Shown here in pieces: positions 7,434-15,751 of a stretch of 16,073 bases of DNA (position 1 is its first letter; each line of letters opens with the position of its first letter). The position numbers and the translations under genes were made by a program. The notes under the pieces were generated by a model. That model was not told the DNA's origin and ran no database searches. It worked only from the letters and a program-made list of their open reading frames with translations. Location: positions 1 through 16,073 of the forward strand of contig PMMV01000029.1 in NCBI GenBank assembly GCA_003162115.1. The letters are read 5' to 3'. This stretch comes from Methanobacterium sp. (GTDB lineage: Archaea; Methanobacteriota; Methanobacteria; Methanobacteriales; Methanobacteriaceae).

Positions 7434-8018
7434 ATGGCTAAAGCAAGACGTAGAAGAGTAAGAGATACTTGGAAAGAAAAAGAATGGTACACAATAATGA
7501 CTCCTAAAGATTTTGGAGATGCAGAAATAGGTACGACCCCTGCAAGAGATCCTGAACTTCTGGTAAGAAGAAGGGTTGAATCATCACTTCGTGAGCTTAC
7601 AGGAGATTTCAGTAAACAGTACATAAAACTTTTCTTCCAGATTAAGAATGTTGCTGGAAACACTGCAAATACAGATTTTGTTGGGCATCAGGTTACAACC
7701 GACTATGTCAGAAGTATGATAAGAAGAGGAACAAGTCGTATAGACGCGATAGTCAATGTCACATCAAAAGATGGTGTCAAACTCAAGATTCATGTACTTG
7801 CAATTACAATTAAAAGAGCTAAATCCTCCCAGCAGAAGTTCATTAGGGAGACCATGGAAAAAATGGTTCAAAATGCAGCCAAGGATAAAAACTTCCAAGA
7901 ACTCATTGAAGATGTTCTAGGTGGTAAAATGGCATCTCATATTTACCATGAATCCAAAAAAATATACCCTTTAAAACGTGTTGAAACCATTAAAACTCGC
8001 GTAATAGAAGAAAAATGA
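7434..8018 (+). CDS. rps3ae: Small-subunit ribosomal protein eS1 (S3ae)
   Basis: This 194-residue basic protein is ribosomal protein S3ae/eS1, a component of the small subunit in archaea and eukaryotes that bacteria lack in this form. Recognisable features are the N-terminal MAKARRRRVRDTWKEK, then WYTIMTPKDFG, the GTTPARDPE segment and GRRVES-like motif, the strand region KLFFQIKNVAGNTANTDF, and MIRRGTSRIDAIVNV in the middle. Length is normal for archaeal eS1. ATG 7434 follows an AGGT/GTGAT ribosome binding site at about 7420-7430. It is the first gene of a four-gene unit; the next start is 15 bases after its stop. Spacing and strand suggest that the downstream metabolic genes share its growth-regulated transcription. 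Confidence 0.97.
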   Translation: MAKARRRRVRDTWKEKEWYTIMTPKDFGDAEIGTTPARDPELLVRRRVESSLRELTGDFSKQYIKLFFQIKNVAGNTANTDFVGHQVTTDYVRSMIRRGTSRIDAIVNVTSKDGVKLKIHVLAITIKRAKSSQQKFIRETMEKMVQNAAKDKNFQELIEDVLGGKMASHIYHESKKIYPLKRVETIKTRVIEEK

Positions 8019-8033
8019 TAATGCGGGAGATAA

Positions 8034-8711
8034 ATGATTAGTCCAGGATATCTGGAATATATATTCCTTATAGTGGTCATAGGCCTTATTACCTACTGGA
8101 GAAAAGCCCTTGATCTCTTTGGATCTATTTTCATGATAATCATGGGCATAATTATTATTTTATTTGCTGGTGTAAACTGGCTCATTTTAATATTCATTTT
8201 CATGTTTCTTGGACTTGTTTCCACCAAATACAAACACGAGTATAAAAAAGATATTGGCGTTTATGAGGGTACAAGATCCCTTAAAAATGTTATTTCTAAT
8301 GGAATAGTTCCTTTTGTTATGGCTGCATTTGGAAACTACGGAGGATTCATAGGTTCAATAGCAACAGCCACTGCAGACACACTTGCCAGCGAAGTTGGTG
8401 TGGTTCAACAGCCCAGACTCATAACAACAATGAAAAAAGTTCCCCCAGGGACTGATGGCGGAATTTCAATCATTGGAACAGCAGCAGGAATAATCGGTGC
8501 AGGTATAATAGGAGTGTCAGCCTATCTCTTGGGAATATTTCCTGATCCATTTGTAACATTGAAGATCTCCATAATAGCAGGTACAGTAGGATGCTTTGTT
8601 GACAGCATACTTGGTGCTGTGCTTGAGAGAAGAAATTATATTTCTAATGAGTATGTTAATCTAATAGCGACCATAACAGGAGCCGCATTAGGCATTATCA
8701 TGGTTGGGTGA
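8034..8711 (+). CDS. DUF92 (TIGR00297) integral membrane protein
   Basis: This 225-residue protein is very hydrophobic with about six membrane helices. DUF92 family hallmarks are visible: EGTRSLKNVISNGIVP (about residues 79-94), the ATADTLASEVG motif (about 111-121) and TDGGISIIGTAAGIIGA (about 140-156). The characterised relatives are the plant VTE6 and cyanobacterial phytyl-phosphate kinases, so a kinase-like role on a polyprenyl or phytyl phosphate in the membrane is a reasonable inference, for example in archaeal lipid or lipid-carrier metabolism, but not shown. ATG 8034 follows GGGAGAT. The stop TGA overlaps the apgM ribosome binding site, which indicates translational coupling with apgM. 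Confidence 0.87.
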   Translation: MISPGYLEYIFLIVVIGLITYWRKALDLFGSIFMIIMGIIIILFAGVNWLILIFIFMFLGLVSTKYKHEYKKDIGVYEGTRSLKNVISNGIVPFVMAAFGNYGGFIGSIATATADTLASEVGVVQQPRLITTMKKVPPGTDGGISIIGTAAGIIGAGIIGVSAYLLGIFPDPFVTLKISIIAGTVGCFVDSILGAVLERRNYISNEYVNLIATITGAALGIIMVG

Positions 8712-8715
8712 TAAA

Positions 8716-9942
8716 ATGAAAGGAATCATAATGGTTATAGATGGGATGGCAGACCGTCCTATAAAAGAGCTCGGATATAAAACACCCCTAGAAGCTGCAA
8801 TAACACCTAAAATGGATAAAATGGCTGAAAAAGGAATATGTGGGATTATGGATCCTATAAAGCCCGGTATTAGGCCTGGAAGTGATACATCCCATATTTC
8901 TATACTTGGATACGATCCCTACGAAGTTTACACTGGTAGAGGTCCATTTGAAGCCGCAGGAGTAGGGGTAGATGTCCTTCCAGGAGACATAGCATTTAGA
9001 TGTAATTTTTCGACTGTCAACAATGAAGGAATTATTACAGACCGACGTGCAGGAAGAATTAGAGCAGGAACAGATGAATTAGCTGAGTATATTAACGGTA
9101 TAAAACTTGATGAAGACGTTCAAGTTATATTTAAAGAATCAACAGGGCACAGGGCGGTTTTAGTTCTAAGGGGTGAGGGTCTTTCGGATCAGATTTCAGA
9201 TGCCGATCCAAAACATGATGGAAATGCTCCAAAAATAGTAGTTGCCTTAGATGGGTCAGAAGAAGCCAATAAAACTGCAGAAATTGTTAACAAAATCGTT
9301 AAAAAATCTTATGAACTACTTAAAAATCATCCACTAAACTTGAAAAGGATAAATTCTGGTAAACCCCCTGCTAACATAATTATTCCAAGGGGTGCGGGTG
9401 CAGTACCAAAAGTACAACCTTTCGGTAAAAAATATGGTTTAAAACCAGTTTGTATAGCTGAAACAGGACTTATTAAAGGAATAGCCAAAATTGCTGGAAT
9501 GGAACTAGTAGATATTGAAGGTGCAACAGGTGGCATCGACACCAACCTTGAAAACATAAAAAAAGGAATCTTAGAAACAGCTTCAAAGGACTTTGATTTC
9601 ATATTGATCAATGTAGATGGTGCAGATGAAGCAGGACACGACGGTCAAATGGATGAAAAAGTTAAATTTATTGAGAAAGTTGACACAGTAATAGGCGAAA
9701 TTATGGAATTAGAAGACGTTTATTTCATATTAACAGCAGATCATTCAACTCCAATATCTACAATGGATCACACAGGAGACCCTGTTCCGATAGTTATTCT
9801 AGGACCAGAAATAAGGATTGATGATGTGAAATACTTCAATGAAAGAAGCGTAGCAAAGGGCGGGTTGTGCAGGATCCGGGGAAACAACATCATGGATATA
9901 CTCATGGATCTCATGAACCTGTCAATCAAATTCGGAGCATAA
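8716..9942 (+). CDS. apgM: 2,3-bisphosphoglycerate-independent phosphoglycerate mutase, archaeal type
   Basis: ApgM interconverts 3- and 2-phosphoglycerate in glycolysis and gluconeogenesis. It is a cytoplasmic metalloenzyme of the alkaline phosphatase superfamily; 408 residues is normal. Metal and catalytic motifs are in place: VIDGMADRP with Asp9, [14 protein letters not shown] at 55-68 with the nucleophilic Ser region, [22 protein letters not shown] at 299-309 (Asp301, His308, Asp309) and TADHSTP at 340-346 (Asp342, His343). ATG 8716 is preceded by GGGTGAT, which overlaps the stop of the DUF92 gene; an upstream in-frame TTG at 8704 is less likely. In a methanogen the enzyme mainly works in the gluconeogenic direction. 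It is followed by glmM after 12 bases. Confidence 0.96.
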   Translation: MKGIIMVIDGMADRPIKELGYKTPLEAAITPKMDKMAEKGICGIMDPIKPGIRPGSDTSHISILGYDPYEVYTGRGPFEAAGVGVDVLPGDIAFRCNFSTVNNEGIITDRRAGRIRAGTDELAEYINGIKLDEDVQVIFKESTGHRAVLVLRGEGLSDQISDADPKHDGNAPKIVVALDGSEEANKTAEIVNKIVKKSYELLKNHPLNLKRINSGKPPANIIIPRGAGAVPKVQPFGKKYGLKPVCIAETGLIKGIAKIAGMELVDIEGATGGIDTNLENIKKGILETASKDFDFILINVDGADEAGHDGQMDEKVKFIEKVDTVIGEIMELEDVYFILTADHSTPISTMDHTGDPVPIVILGPEIRIDDVKYFNERSVAKGGLCRIRGNNIMDILMDLMNLSIKFGA

Positions 9943-9954
9943 AAGAGGTACAAT

Positions 9955-11310
9955 ATGGCATCTGAAATTCCTAAACTTTTTGGTACATCAGGCATTAGAG
10001 GGAAGATAGGTTCTGAAATCACACTTGATGTTGCAATTAATGTTGGTATGGCAATTGCAACTTATGCTGGTGGTAAAGGGTCTAATATAGTTCTGGGATA
10101 TGATTCCAGAACATCCAATGTTATGATTGAAAATGCTGTGACAGCTGGAATACTCCAATGTGGTTGTAATGTTCTTAAAATGGGAATGGCACCAACACCT
10201 CTTGTTGGTTACGCAACCATGAAATTGAACACAGATGCAGGTATAATGATAACAGCATCCCATAATCCACCTGAGTACAATGGAATAAAATTGTGGAATC
10301 CGGATGGAATGGCATACAGACAGGATCAGGAAAGGGTAATAGAAGAAATTATCCATGAAAAAATCTTTAAAACAGTTTCATGGGAGAATATTGGCAAGAT
10401 TGAAGAAGTAAAATATGTTGTTTCAGATTATATTAAAGATCTATTAGACCAAGCAGATGTAAAACCCGGAATTAAAGTTGTTGTTGACTGTGCAAATGGA
10501 GCAGCATCCTACTTATCCCCCATAATACTCAGAATGGCCGGTTGTTCAGTTATAGCTATAAATTCGCAACCCGACGGATTCTTCCCTGGAAGACTACCCG
10601 AACCATCAGAAAAAAACCTACAGGAACTTATGAAAGTTGTTAAGGCCACAAAAGCAGATATTGGAATTGCACACGATGGCGACGCTGACAGGATGATAGC
10701 CATAGATGAAAAAGGGCGTATGGCTGATTTTGACAAACTTTTGGCAATTGTATCCCGTGAAATTGGAGGTAAAGTTGTTACAACTGTTGATGCATCTCTC
10801 TGCACTGATAAATGTATGGATGAAGTGGGGGGAGTAGTAATAAGGACAAAAGTTGGAGATGTTCACGTTGCAGAGGCAATTGAAGAAAATAATGCAAATT
10901 TTGGTGGTGAACCGTCTGGAACATGGATACATCCCAATTTCTGTATGTGCCCAGACGGTATACTCTCTGCTCTACGTGTTATAGAATTAGTACAGAAATA
11001 CGGTCCACTTTCCAAACAACTTGACGAAATCCCTAGTTATCCCACCATAAGGGACAAAGTGACATGTGAAGATCATCAAAAGGAAAAGATAATGGAGAAA
11101 GTTGAAGAAAAACTGCATATTGTACTTGATGATGTAGTTGATGTAAATCGCATTGATGGTGTCAGAATTTCAATGGTTGATGGAAGTTGGGTTCTTATAA
11201 GACCCTCAGGTACAGAATCCTTCATCCGTATTACTCTCGAGGCAACCAGTAATGATAAAGCCTATATGATTAGAAACCAATGTGCAGATTTTATTGAAGG
11301 ATTACTCTGA
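9955..11310 (+). CDS. glmM: Phosphoglucosamine mutase (phosphohexomutase)
   Basis: This 451-residue enzyme belongs to the alpha-D-phosphohexomutase family. GlmM converts glucosamine-6-phosphate to glucosamine-1-phosphate on the path to UDP-GlcNAc, needed for glycans such as the pseudomurein of Methanobacteriales. The phosphoserine loop TASHNP is at residues 100-105 (Ser102), the Mg-binding loop DGDADR at 241-246, the sugar-binding GGEPSG near 321-326 and the phosphate-binding RPSGTES at 416-422. The opening LFGTSGIRG is typical. ATG 9955 has AGAGGT upstream. Related archaeal enzymes can also act on glucose or mannose phosphates, so substrate preference is inferred from the overall match. It is the last gene of the operon and is followed by an eight-T run. 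Confidence 0.93.
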   Translation: MASEIPKLFGTSGIRGKIGSEITLDVAINVGMAIATYAGGKGSNIVLGYDSRTSNVMIENAVTAGILQCGCNVLKMGMAPTPLVGYATMKLNTDAGIMITASHNPPEYNGIKLWNPDGMAYRQDQERVIEEIIHEKIFKTVSWENIGKIEEVKYVVSDYIKDLLDQADVKPGIKVVVDCANGAASYLSPIILRMAGCSVIAINSQPDGFFPGRLPEPSEKNLQELMKVVKATKADIGIAHDGDADRMIAIDEKGRMADFDKLLAIVSREIGGKVVTTVDASLCTDKCMDEVGGVVIRTKVGDVHVAEAIEENNANFGGEPSGTWIHPNFCMCPDGILSALRVIELVQKYGPLSKQLDEIPSYPTIRDKVTCEDHQKEKIMEKVEEKLHIVLDDVVDVNRIDGVRISMVDGSWVLIRPSGTESFIRITLEATSNDKAYMIRNQCADFIEGLL

Positions 11311-11357
11311 ACAATTTAATAGTTTATATTTTCCCGATTTATTCCCATCAATCACTA

Positions 11358-11365
11358 TTTTTTTT
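11358..11365 (+). terminator. T-run terminator of the rps3ae-glmM operon
   Basis: Eight consecutive T residues lie 48 bases after the glmM stop, preceded by several shorter T-rich stretches. This is a typical archaeal U-tract terminator. Confidence 0.45.
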
Positions 11366-11583
11366 ATAAAATTTCAATATTTTTTGAAGACTAAAGATTT
11401 TAATAGAGGAAATAAAAATTTATTATAGGAATGGATACAATCTATTGATAAAATAGAATTTTTGATTGAGTTTAATTTTTATTTCTGACTTATAAAACCC
11501 CCAAAAACTATAAATTAAAAGGAAAAATTGACAAAATTATTATTCTGATTTGGCAGGGAATAGTTCCAAAACTTAAATGATAA

Positions 11584-11591
11584 TATTTATA
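11584..11591 (+). promoter_or_regulatory. TATA box before candidate small RNA
   Basis: TATTTATA lies about 25-31 bases upstream of the G-rich segment that starts at 11615. The distance fits archaeal initiation at the first G of that segment. There is no plus-strand protein gene downstream for it to serve before 14333. Confidence 0.35.
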
Positions 11592-11614
11592 GTACAGTAA
11601 ATGATATTACTTTT

Positions 11615-11705
11615 GAGGGGAGAATATTCCAACCTTTAACATTTGCTCCTATCTTTTAAAATTGTAAAATGTCTCCCATCTCCCCTATATTACTTAATAT
11701 GGGAG
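11615..11705 (+). ncRNA. Candidate small structured RNA
   Basis: A segment richer in G and C than its surroundings is framed by inverted repeats. AGGGGAGA (11616-11623) pairs with TCTCCCCT (11679-11686), and ACATTT (11639-11644) pairs with AAATGT (11667-11672) inside it. A second hairpin at 11680-11705 uses the same CTCCC, so the outer stem and the hairpin exclude each other. A TATA box sits at the right distance upstream. It matches no RNA family I know; no C/D box pair was found. It could instead be a two-way terminator or the 3' untranslated region of the minus-strand nitroreductase gene. Confidence 0.3.
11680..11705. terminator. Hairpin between glmM and nitroreductase genes
   Basis: CTCCC and ATATT (11680-11691, with a two-base CT bulge) pair with AATAT and GGGAG (11696-11705) across the loop ACTT. 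It lies 37 bases after the nitroreductase stop in that gene's direction and is followed there by T-rich sequence, so it may end that transcript. On plus it would end the candidate small RNA. Confidence 0.4.
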
Positions 11706-11741
11706 TAAAAATATTTTAGTTATAAAAAATAATATTGTCTC

Positions 11742-12254
11742 TTATTGCCATTTTTCATATTTCACAATTTCATTTATTTTCTTTCTTGTCTTTGGTCTTG
11801 GTTTATCATCAGGATATCCTAAGGGAGTAAATATTAGTGGTAATACATTTTTTGGAATATCCAATATTTCCCGTGCTGCTTTAAGGTTAAATTTTCCTAT
11901 CCAGCAGGTTCCCAATCCAAGATTAGTAGCTGCTAGAATCAAGTGGTCCATGGCAATGGATGTGTCTACTTCAGTGTAATTTTTACCGTCATCACGTGTC
12001 CATCCTTCTTCAGGTATTGCACAGGCACAGATGATTAGGGGAGCTTCCACAAAAAAACTTGCAGGGTATATACGTTTCAAATTTTCTTCGTTACCTTTAG
12101 TTTTTATAACTATCAACTTAAAAGGCTGCTGATTATGCGCTGTAGGTGCTAAACGTGCAGCTTCAAGTATTAATTTTAGTTTTTCTTCTTCTACAGATTC
12201 AGATTTATATTTACGCACACTATATCTCTTTTGAATCAAATCTAAAAATTCCAC
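11742..12254 (-). CDS. Nitroreductase family FMN protein
   Basis: This 170-residue protein is a small nitroreductase-fold oxidoreductase that binds FMN as a dimer and usually takes electrons from NAD(P)H. Family signatures are RYSVRKY (residues 10-16, FMN phosphate contacts), APTAHNQQPF (36-45), the central helix region MDHLILAATNLGLGTCWIG (102-120) and PLGYPDD near 144-150. Length is typical of the short archaeal members. The physiological substrate is unknown. The start is GTG at 12254, chosen because GGTGA lies seven bases upstream and the first residues MEFLDLIQKRYSVRKY align with the family start. It follows the histidine kinase gene on the same strand after about 200 bases and probably has its own promoter (a weak TATATTT near 12292-12300). 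Confidence 0.93.
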   Translation of the reverse strand: MEFLDLIQKRYSVRKYKSESVEEEKLKLILEAARLAPTAHNQQPFKLIVIKTKGNEENLKRIYPASFFVEAPLIICACAIPEEGWTRDDGKNYTEVDTSIAMDHLILAATNLGLGTCWIGKFNLKAAREILDIPKNVLPLIFTPLGYPDDKPRPKTRKKINEIVKYEKWQ

Positions 12255-12456
12255 GGGTATTCACCTCAACATCCATTAAAACTTACATCTAAATATATGT
12301 CTACCAAATTATAATAAATTTTTAAATAGTAACTTTTTTTAAAACATTTAATTAAATCAAACAGTAATAAATGATCTATAATGAAGAATGATCAAATGGT
12401 CTATGACTTGTAACACCAAAGAAATTAAAATAATTGAAGAGAATTTGAAATCAGTT

Positions 12457-13914
12457 TTATATGCGTTCTTTGTATTCTAATTCTTTGAAGGTGATTTTAA
12501 ATTTCGTCCCTTTACTATTTTCCAGTTGGATATTACCATCAATTTGTTCAACTAAATTATTTACTAGCTCTAAACCTAGTGATTTTGTATTTTTAAAATC
12601 AATATTTTTTGGGAAGCCTATACCATTGTCGCTTATGATTAATTTGTAGTGGTCGTCTTTATTTTTAAGAGATACTTTTAATTCACCTTTAAGTTGGTTT
12701 GGAAAGGCGTATTTCAAACTGTTTGATACTAATTCTGTTATGATAAGGCCGCATGGTATTGAAGTTTCTATATTGAGTTTAACATCATCAATTTCAAGAA
12801 TAGGATTTATGGTGCCTTTTTCAATTGAATATGAATAAAATAAGTCCCATACTAGACTTTCAATATAATCGTCGAAGTATATTTTGTTAAAGTCACTGGA
12901 TCCGTAGAGTTTCTCATGTATCATGGCCATGGATTTAACCCGGTTTTGACTTTCTTTTAAAACATTTATAGATTCTTCATCATCTAAATACCTGGTTTGA
13001 ATGTTGAGTAGACTAGAAATAATCTGCATATTGTTTTTTACCCTGTGATGAATTTCTTTGAGAAGAATTTCTTTTTCTTTAACAGATTCTTTAAGTTTTT
13101 TTTCTACCATTTTAATCTCAGTAATATCTTGAATCGTCCCATAAGCATAAGGACCATGATTATCGGTTTCATCGACAGTTCTGCAATGGACAGCCATGTA
13201 ACGAATCTTTCCATCACCACGGATAATCTTGTGTTCTAATTCAGTGCAGAAATTAGAATCTTTTGTTTTTTTCATCCCATCTGCTATTGATTGAGTATCC
13301 TCCGGGTGAATATATTTGTTTAAATAATCTTGTACAGACATATTATAACCACCTTCCTCCTCTGCTGTGGTTCCAAACATAGAGTAGAAGCGGTCATTGA
13401 ATATGTACTGGTTAATAGACATGTCAAATTGCCAGTTTGCAAGATGTGCCAAGTCCATAGCATCTTCTAAATGTAGCTGACTTGCTTTTAATGCTTTTTC
13501 AGTTTTTATTCGCTCGGTAATATCACGGATAATAGTTGTTAAATAGATATCCTTTCCAACATTATATGTTGAAAGTGACATTTCAAATGGGAATTGCGTA
13601 CCGTCTTTTTTTAATCCAACAGCATTGATGACTTTTCCCGTTCCTAACATTTTATCAGATTGAAACTTTTTGAATCCTTTAAAAAATTCTGTTCTAAATC
13701 TTTCAGGCATGAGTTTGCTAATGGATTTACCTAATATTTCAAGATTAGAATAACCAAAAACATCTTTTATACCATCATTGGAAAAAATGATTATGCCATT
13801 TATATCGGTAGTAATAATAACATTAGGCATTGACATAGCAACAATAGGAAAATTCTCTTCACCATCTTTCTGACTATTTAAAGTTTTTATATTACTATTT
13901 ATATCCTCAACCAT
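12457..13914 (-). CDS. Soluble PAS-PAS sensor histidine kinase (HisKA_2 type)
   Basis: This 485-residue kinase has no membrane segment, so it senses an internal signal. The first PAS domain spans about residues 22-135 and ends in IIRDITERIK; the second spans about 147-266, with a PAC-like end GTIQDITEIK. A short coiled linker leads to the phosphoacceptor region LLKEIHHRVKNNMQIIS, where His289/His290 lie and the His before Arg is the likely acceptor. The ATPase domain has the N box ELVSNSLKYAF (394-404), DNGIGF (429-434) and SLGLELV (445-451). Kinases of this type are numerous in Methanobacteriales and often lack a linked partner; no response regulator is in this window. ATG 13914 has GGTGA nine bases upstream. 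Ligand and target are unknown; neither PAS domain shows an obvious haem or flavin signature. Confidence 0.92.
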   Translation of the reverse strand: MVEDINSNIKTLNSQKDGEENFPIVAMSMPNVIITTDINGIIIFSNDGIKDVFGYSNLEILGKSISKLMPERFRTEFFKGFKKFQSDKMLGTGKVINAVGLKKDGTQFPFEMSLSTYNVGKDIYLTTIIRDITERIKTEKALKASQLHLEDAMDLAHLANWQFDMSINQYIFNDRFYSMFGTTAEEEGGYNMSVQDYLNKYIHPEDTQSIADGMKKTKDSNFCTELEHKIIRGDGKIRYMAVHCRTVDETDNHGPYAYGTIQDITEIKMVEKKLKESVKEKEILLKEIHHRVKNNMQIISSLLNIQTRYLDDEESINVLKESQNRVKSMAMIHEKLYGSSDFNKIYFDDYIESLVWDLFYSYSIEKGTINPILEIDDVKLNIETSIPCGLIITELVSNSLKYAFPNQLKGELKVSLKNKDDHYKLIISDNGIGFPKNIDFKNTKSLGLELVNNLVEQIDGNIQLENSKGTKFKITFKELEYKERI

Positions 13915-14332
13915 CTTATCATTTCACCTATGTCCCCAATTTCAACGGTGGTACCATTTTTTTCAATAAAATTTAGCTTTTAACTCAATAAAAGATAAGA
14001 TTTTATTGTAGCAATATTTTTTCATTTTTAATAAAAAAAGTACAATAAATCCTTTTTTCTTTAATAAATTATCTAGGAACATTACATATAATTAGTGCTA
14101 TTTTTAATGAAAATTAATAAACTCATAAATGGATATTATATTTGGGGGAATGGTACTGTTACATTACAAAGGATTAATAACAGAAAAACCCGGAATAAAG
14201 GATTAATACAAAGAATAAAGCAATTATAATGATCATGAAATTAGGAATTAAGGATATTACACATTCATTTATCAAAAAATAGTCATATTACATACAAGAA
14301 TGATTTGAAAATAAATTCATGGAGAATATTTT
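13915..14332. other. Divergent intergenic region, histidine kinase / permease
   Basis: This AT-rich spacer of about 420 bases must hold promoters for both flanking genes, though no TATA box stands out clearly for either. It contains the direct repeat at 14168-14208. GTACCAT near 13952 and ATGGTAC near 14150 are reverse complements about 200 bases apart, probably by chance. No coding frame was seen. Confidence 0.55.
14168..14208 (+). repeat. 12-bp direct repeat upstream of permease gene
   Basis: AAAGGATTAATA occurs exactly at 14168-14179 and 14197-14208, a 29-base period, and a related AAGGATATTA follows at 14250-14259. The copies lie 75-165 bases before the permease start. They may be regulator sites; nothing identifies the regulator. 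Confidence 0.5.
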
Positions 14333-15751
14333 ATGTCTGAATTAAAGAATGGTCTGGGCCTTTTTGAGGTTATGAACCTGGTGATAGGTGCAATAGTAGG
14401 GGCAGATATTTACATAGCTGCTTCATTTGGAGCTGGTTTTTTGGGACCTGCATCCCTATTGGCATGGGTTATTGCAGGATTCATGGCTATTACCATAGCT
14501 TTATGTTTTGCTGAAGCTTCATCCATTATTCCAAAAGTTGGCGGGCCTTATGCTTATGCAAAAGAGGCTTTTGGAGATTTTTGGGGGTTTCTATCAGGAT
14601 GGTCTCTTCTTATTGCAGAATGGAGCGCAATAGCCGTATTTCCTCTAGCTTTTGTGGCCTATCTTGCTTTTTTCTATCCGCACATACCACAATATGTTCA
14701 AATAATTATAAAAATTCTATTTGTCCTTTTACTCACAGTTATAAATCTTTTTGGAGTAAAACAAGCTGGAAAAGCCAATGATATACTAACAATCTTGAAA
14801 ATTGCACCTATAATATTATTCACCATAGTGGGAATTATCTTCTTTATTATGAAGCCTTCCATTCTTCTAAATAATTTCACTCCCTTTGCCCCCTTAGGAT
14901 TTGGTGGTATGGGAAGTGCATTAGTACTTATATTCTGGGCTTATATAGGATTTGAATTGGTTACTGTACCTGCTGATGAAATAATTGATGCTAAAAAAAC
15001 TATTCCATTGGCCATTGGTGTGGGCATGGCTGTGATCACACTTTTTTATCTGGTAACCAATTTTGTTGTTTTAGGAGCTGTACCATGGATGGAGCTTTCT
15101 CACGCAACCGCACCACTATCTCTAGCAGGATTTGCAATTATGGGAACTTTAGGTGCAATCATTCTAACTGTAGGTGCACTTTTTTCAATTTCCGGATCTG
15201 ATGAAGCAGGTATTCTCTGTTCAGCTAGGATTCCTTATGCCATGGCAGGAGATGGTCTGTTCCCTCACTTTTTTGCTAAAATACACCCTAAATACAATAC
15301 ACCATATGTTGCATTGTTAGTACAGAGTACAGTAACTTTAATGGCTGCTATATTTGGTACTATAAGCCAGCTTATTATCCTCTCAGTTTTCACGATGTTA
15401 TTCTGTTATTTAATAACATGCATATCCGTATTCCCACTTCGAAAGAAGATTGGAGGCGGTATAAAAATTCCATGGTTTATACCAATTATAGGAATTATAA
15501 TCACCATTTACATCATGTCACAATGCTCTATTAATCAAATTATCACCGGAATTGCCATTATAGTACTGGGTATTCCAATATATGTAAAATACGCGCCAAG
15601 AACTGAAATTGAAACTGTTAGAAAAGATATAGAATTATGTACAGGATATTGCAAAACATGTGCAAGATATTGCTACCGACGACTACCATCACAAGAACCA
15701 TTTCTAGCCCACGTACTATGGCATTTAAGAAAGTTTATAAAAAGAGTTTAA
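14333..15751 (+). CDS. APC-superfamily amino-acid permease with Cys-rich C-terminal tail
   Basis: This 472-residue protein is a 12-helix secondary transporter of the amino acid/polyamine/organocation superfamily. The first helix carries the unwound-helix motif GAIVGADIY (about residues 19-27), where many relatives have Gly-Ser/Thr-Gly-Ile. The loop SSIIPKVGGPYAYAKEAFGDFWGFLSGW (cited by position, about 63-90) is the family's helix 2-3 signature. FWAYIGFELVTVPADEI marks helix 6 and its loop. Substrate is probably an amino acid but cannot be specified. After the last helix (about residue 419) comes a 53-residue tail with CX3CX2CX3C: Cys436, 440, 443 and 447. It ends with an amphipathic basic stretch. 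The start ATG 14333 follows GGAG at 14321-14324. It is divergent from the kinase gene. Confidence 0.92.
   Translation: MSELKNGLGLFEVMNLVIGAIVGADIYIAASFGAGFLGPASLLAWVIAGFMAITIALCFAEASSIIPKVGGPYAYAKEAFGDFWGFLSGWSLLIAEWSAIAVFPLAFVAYLAFFYPHIPQYVQIIIKILFVLLLTVINLFGVKQAGKANDILTILKIAPIILFTIVGIIFFIMKPSILLNNFTPFAPLGFGGMGSALVLIFWAYIGFELVTVPADEIIDAKKTIPLAIGVGMAVITLFYLVTNFVVLGAVPWMELSHATAPLSLAGFAIMGTLGAIILTVGALFSISGSDEAGILCSARIPYAMAGDGLFPHFFAKIHPKYNTPYVALLVQSTVTLMAAIFGTISQLIILSVFTMLFCYLITCISVFPLRKKIGGGIKIPWFIPIIGIIITIYIMSQCSINQIITGIAIIVLGIPIYVKYAPRTEIETVRKDIELCTGYCKTCARYCYRRLPSQEPFLAHVLWHLRKFIKRV

Larger units (their letters stand above)
11311..11741. other. Convergent intergenic region, glmM / nitroreductase
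   Basis: This spacer of about 430 bases separates two genes that point at each other. The first 270 bases are AT-rich, with the T8 run after glmM. From 11584 it holds a TATA box, a GC-richer segment with nested inverted repeats and a hairpin, annotated separately as a possible small RNA. No coding frame was seen. Confidence 0.6.

Noticed and set aside
11615..11705. Box C/D guide RNA.
   Set aside because: ATGATA-like boxes occur nearby but no CTGA D box at suitable spacing was found.
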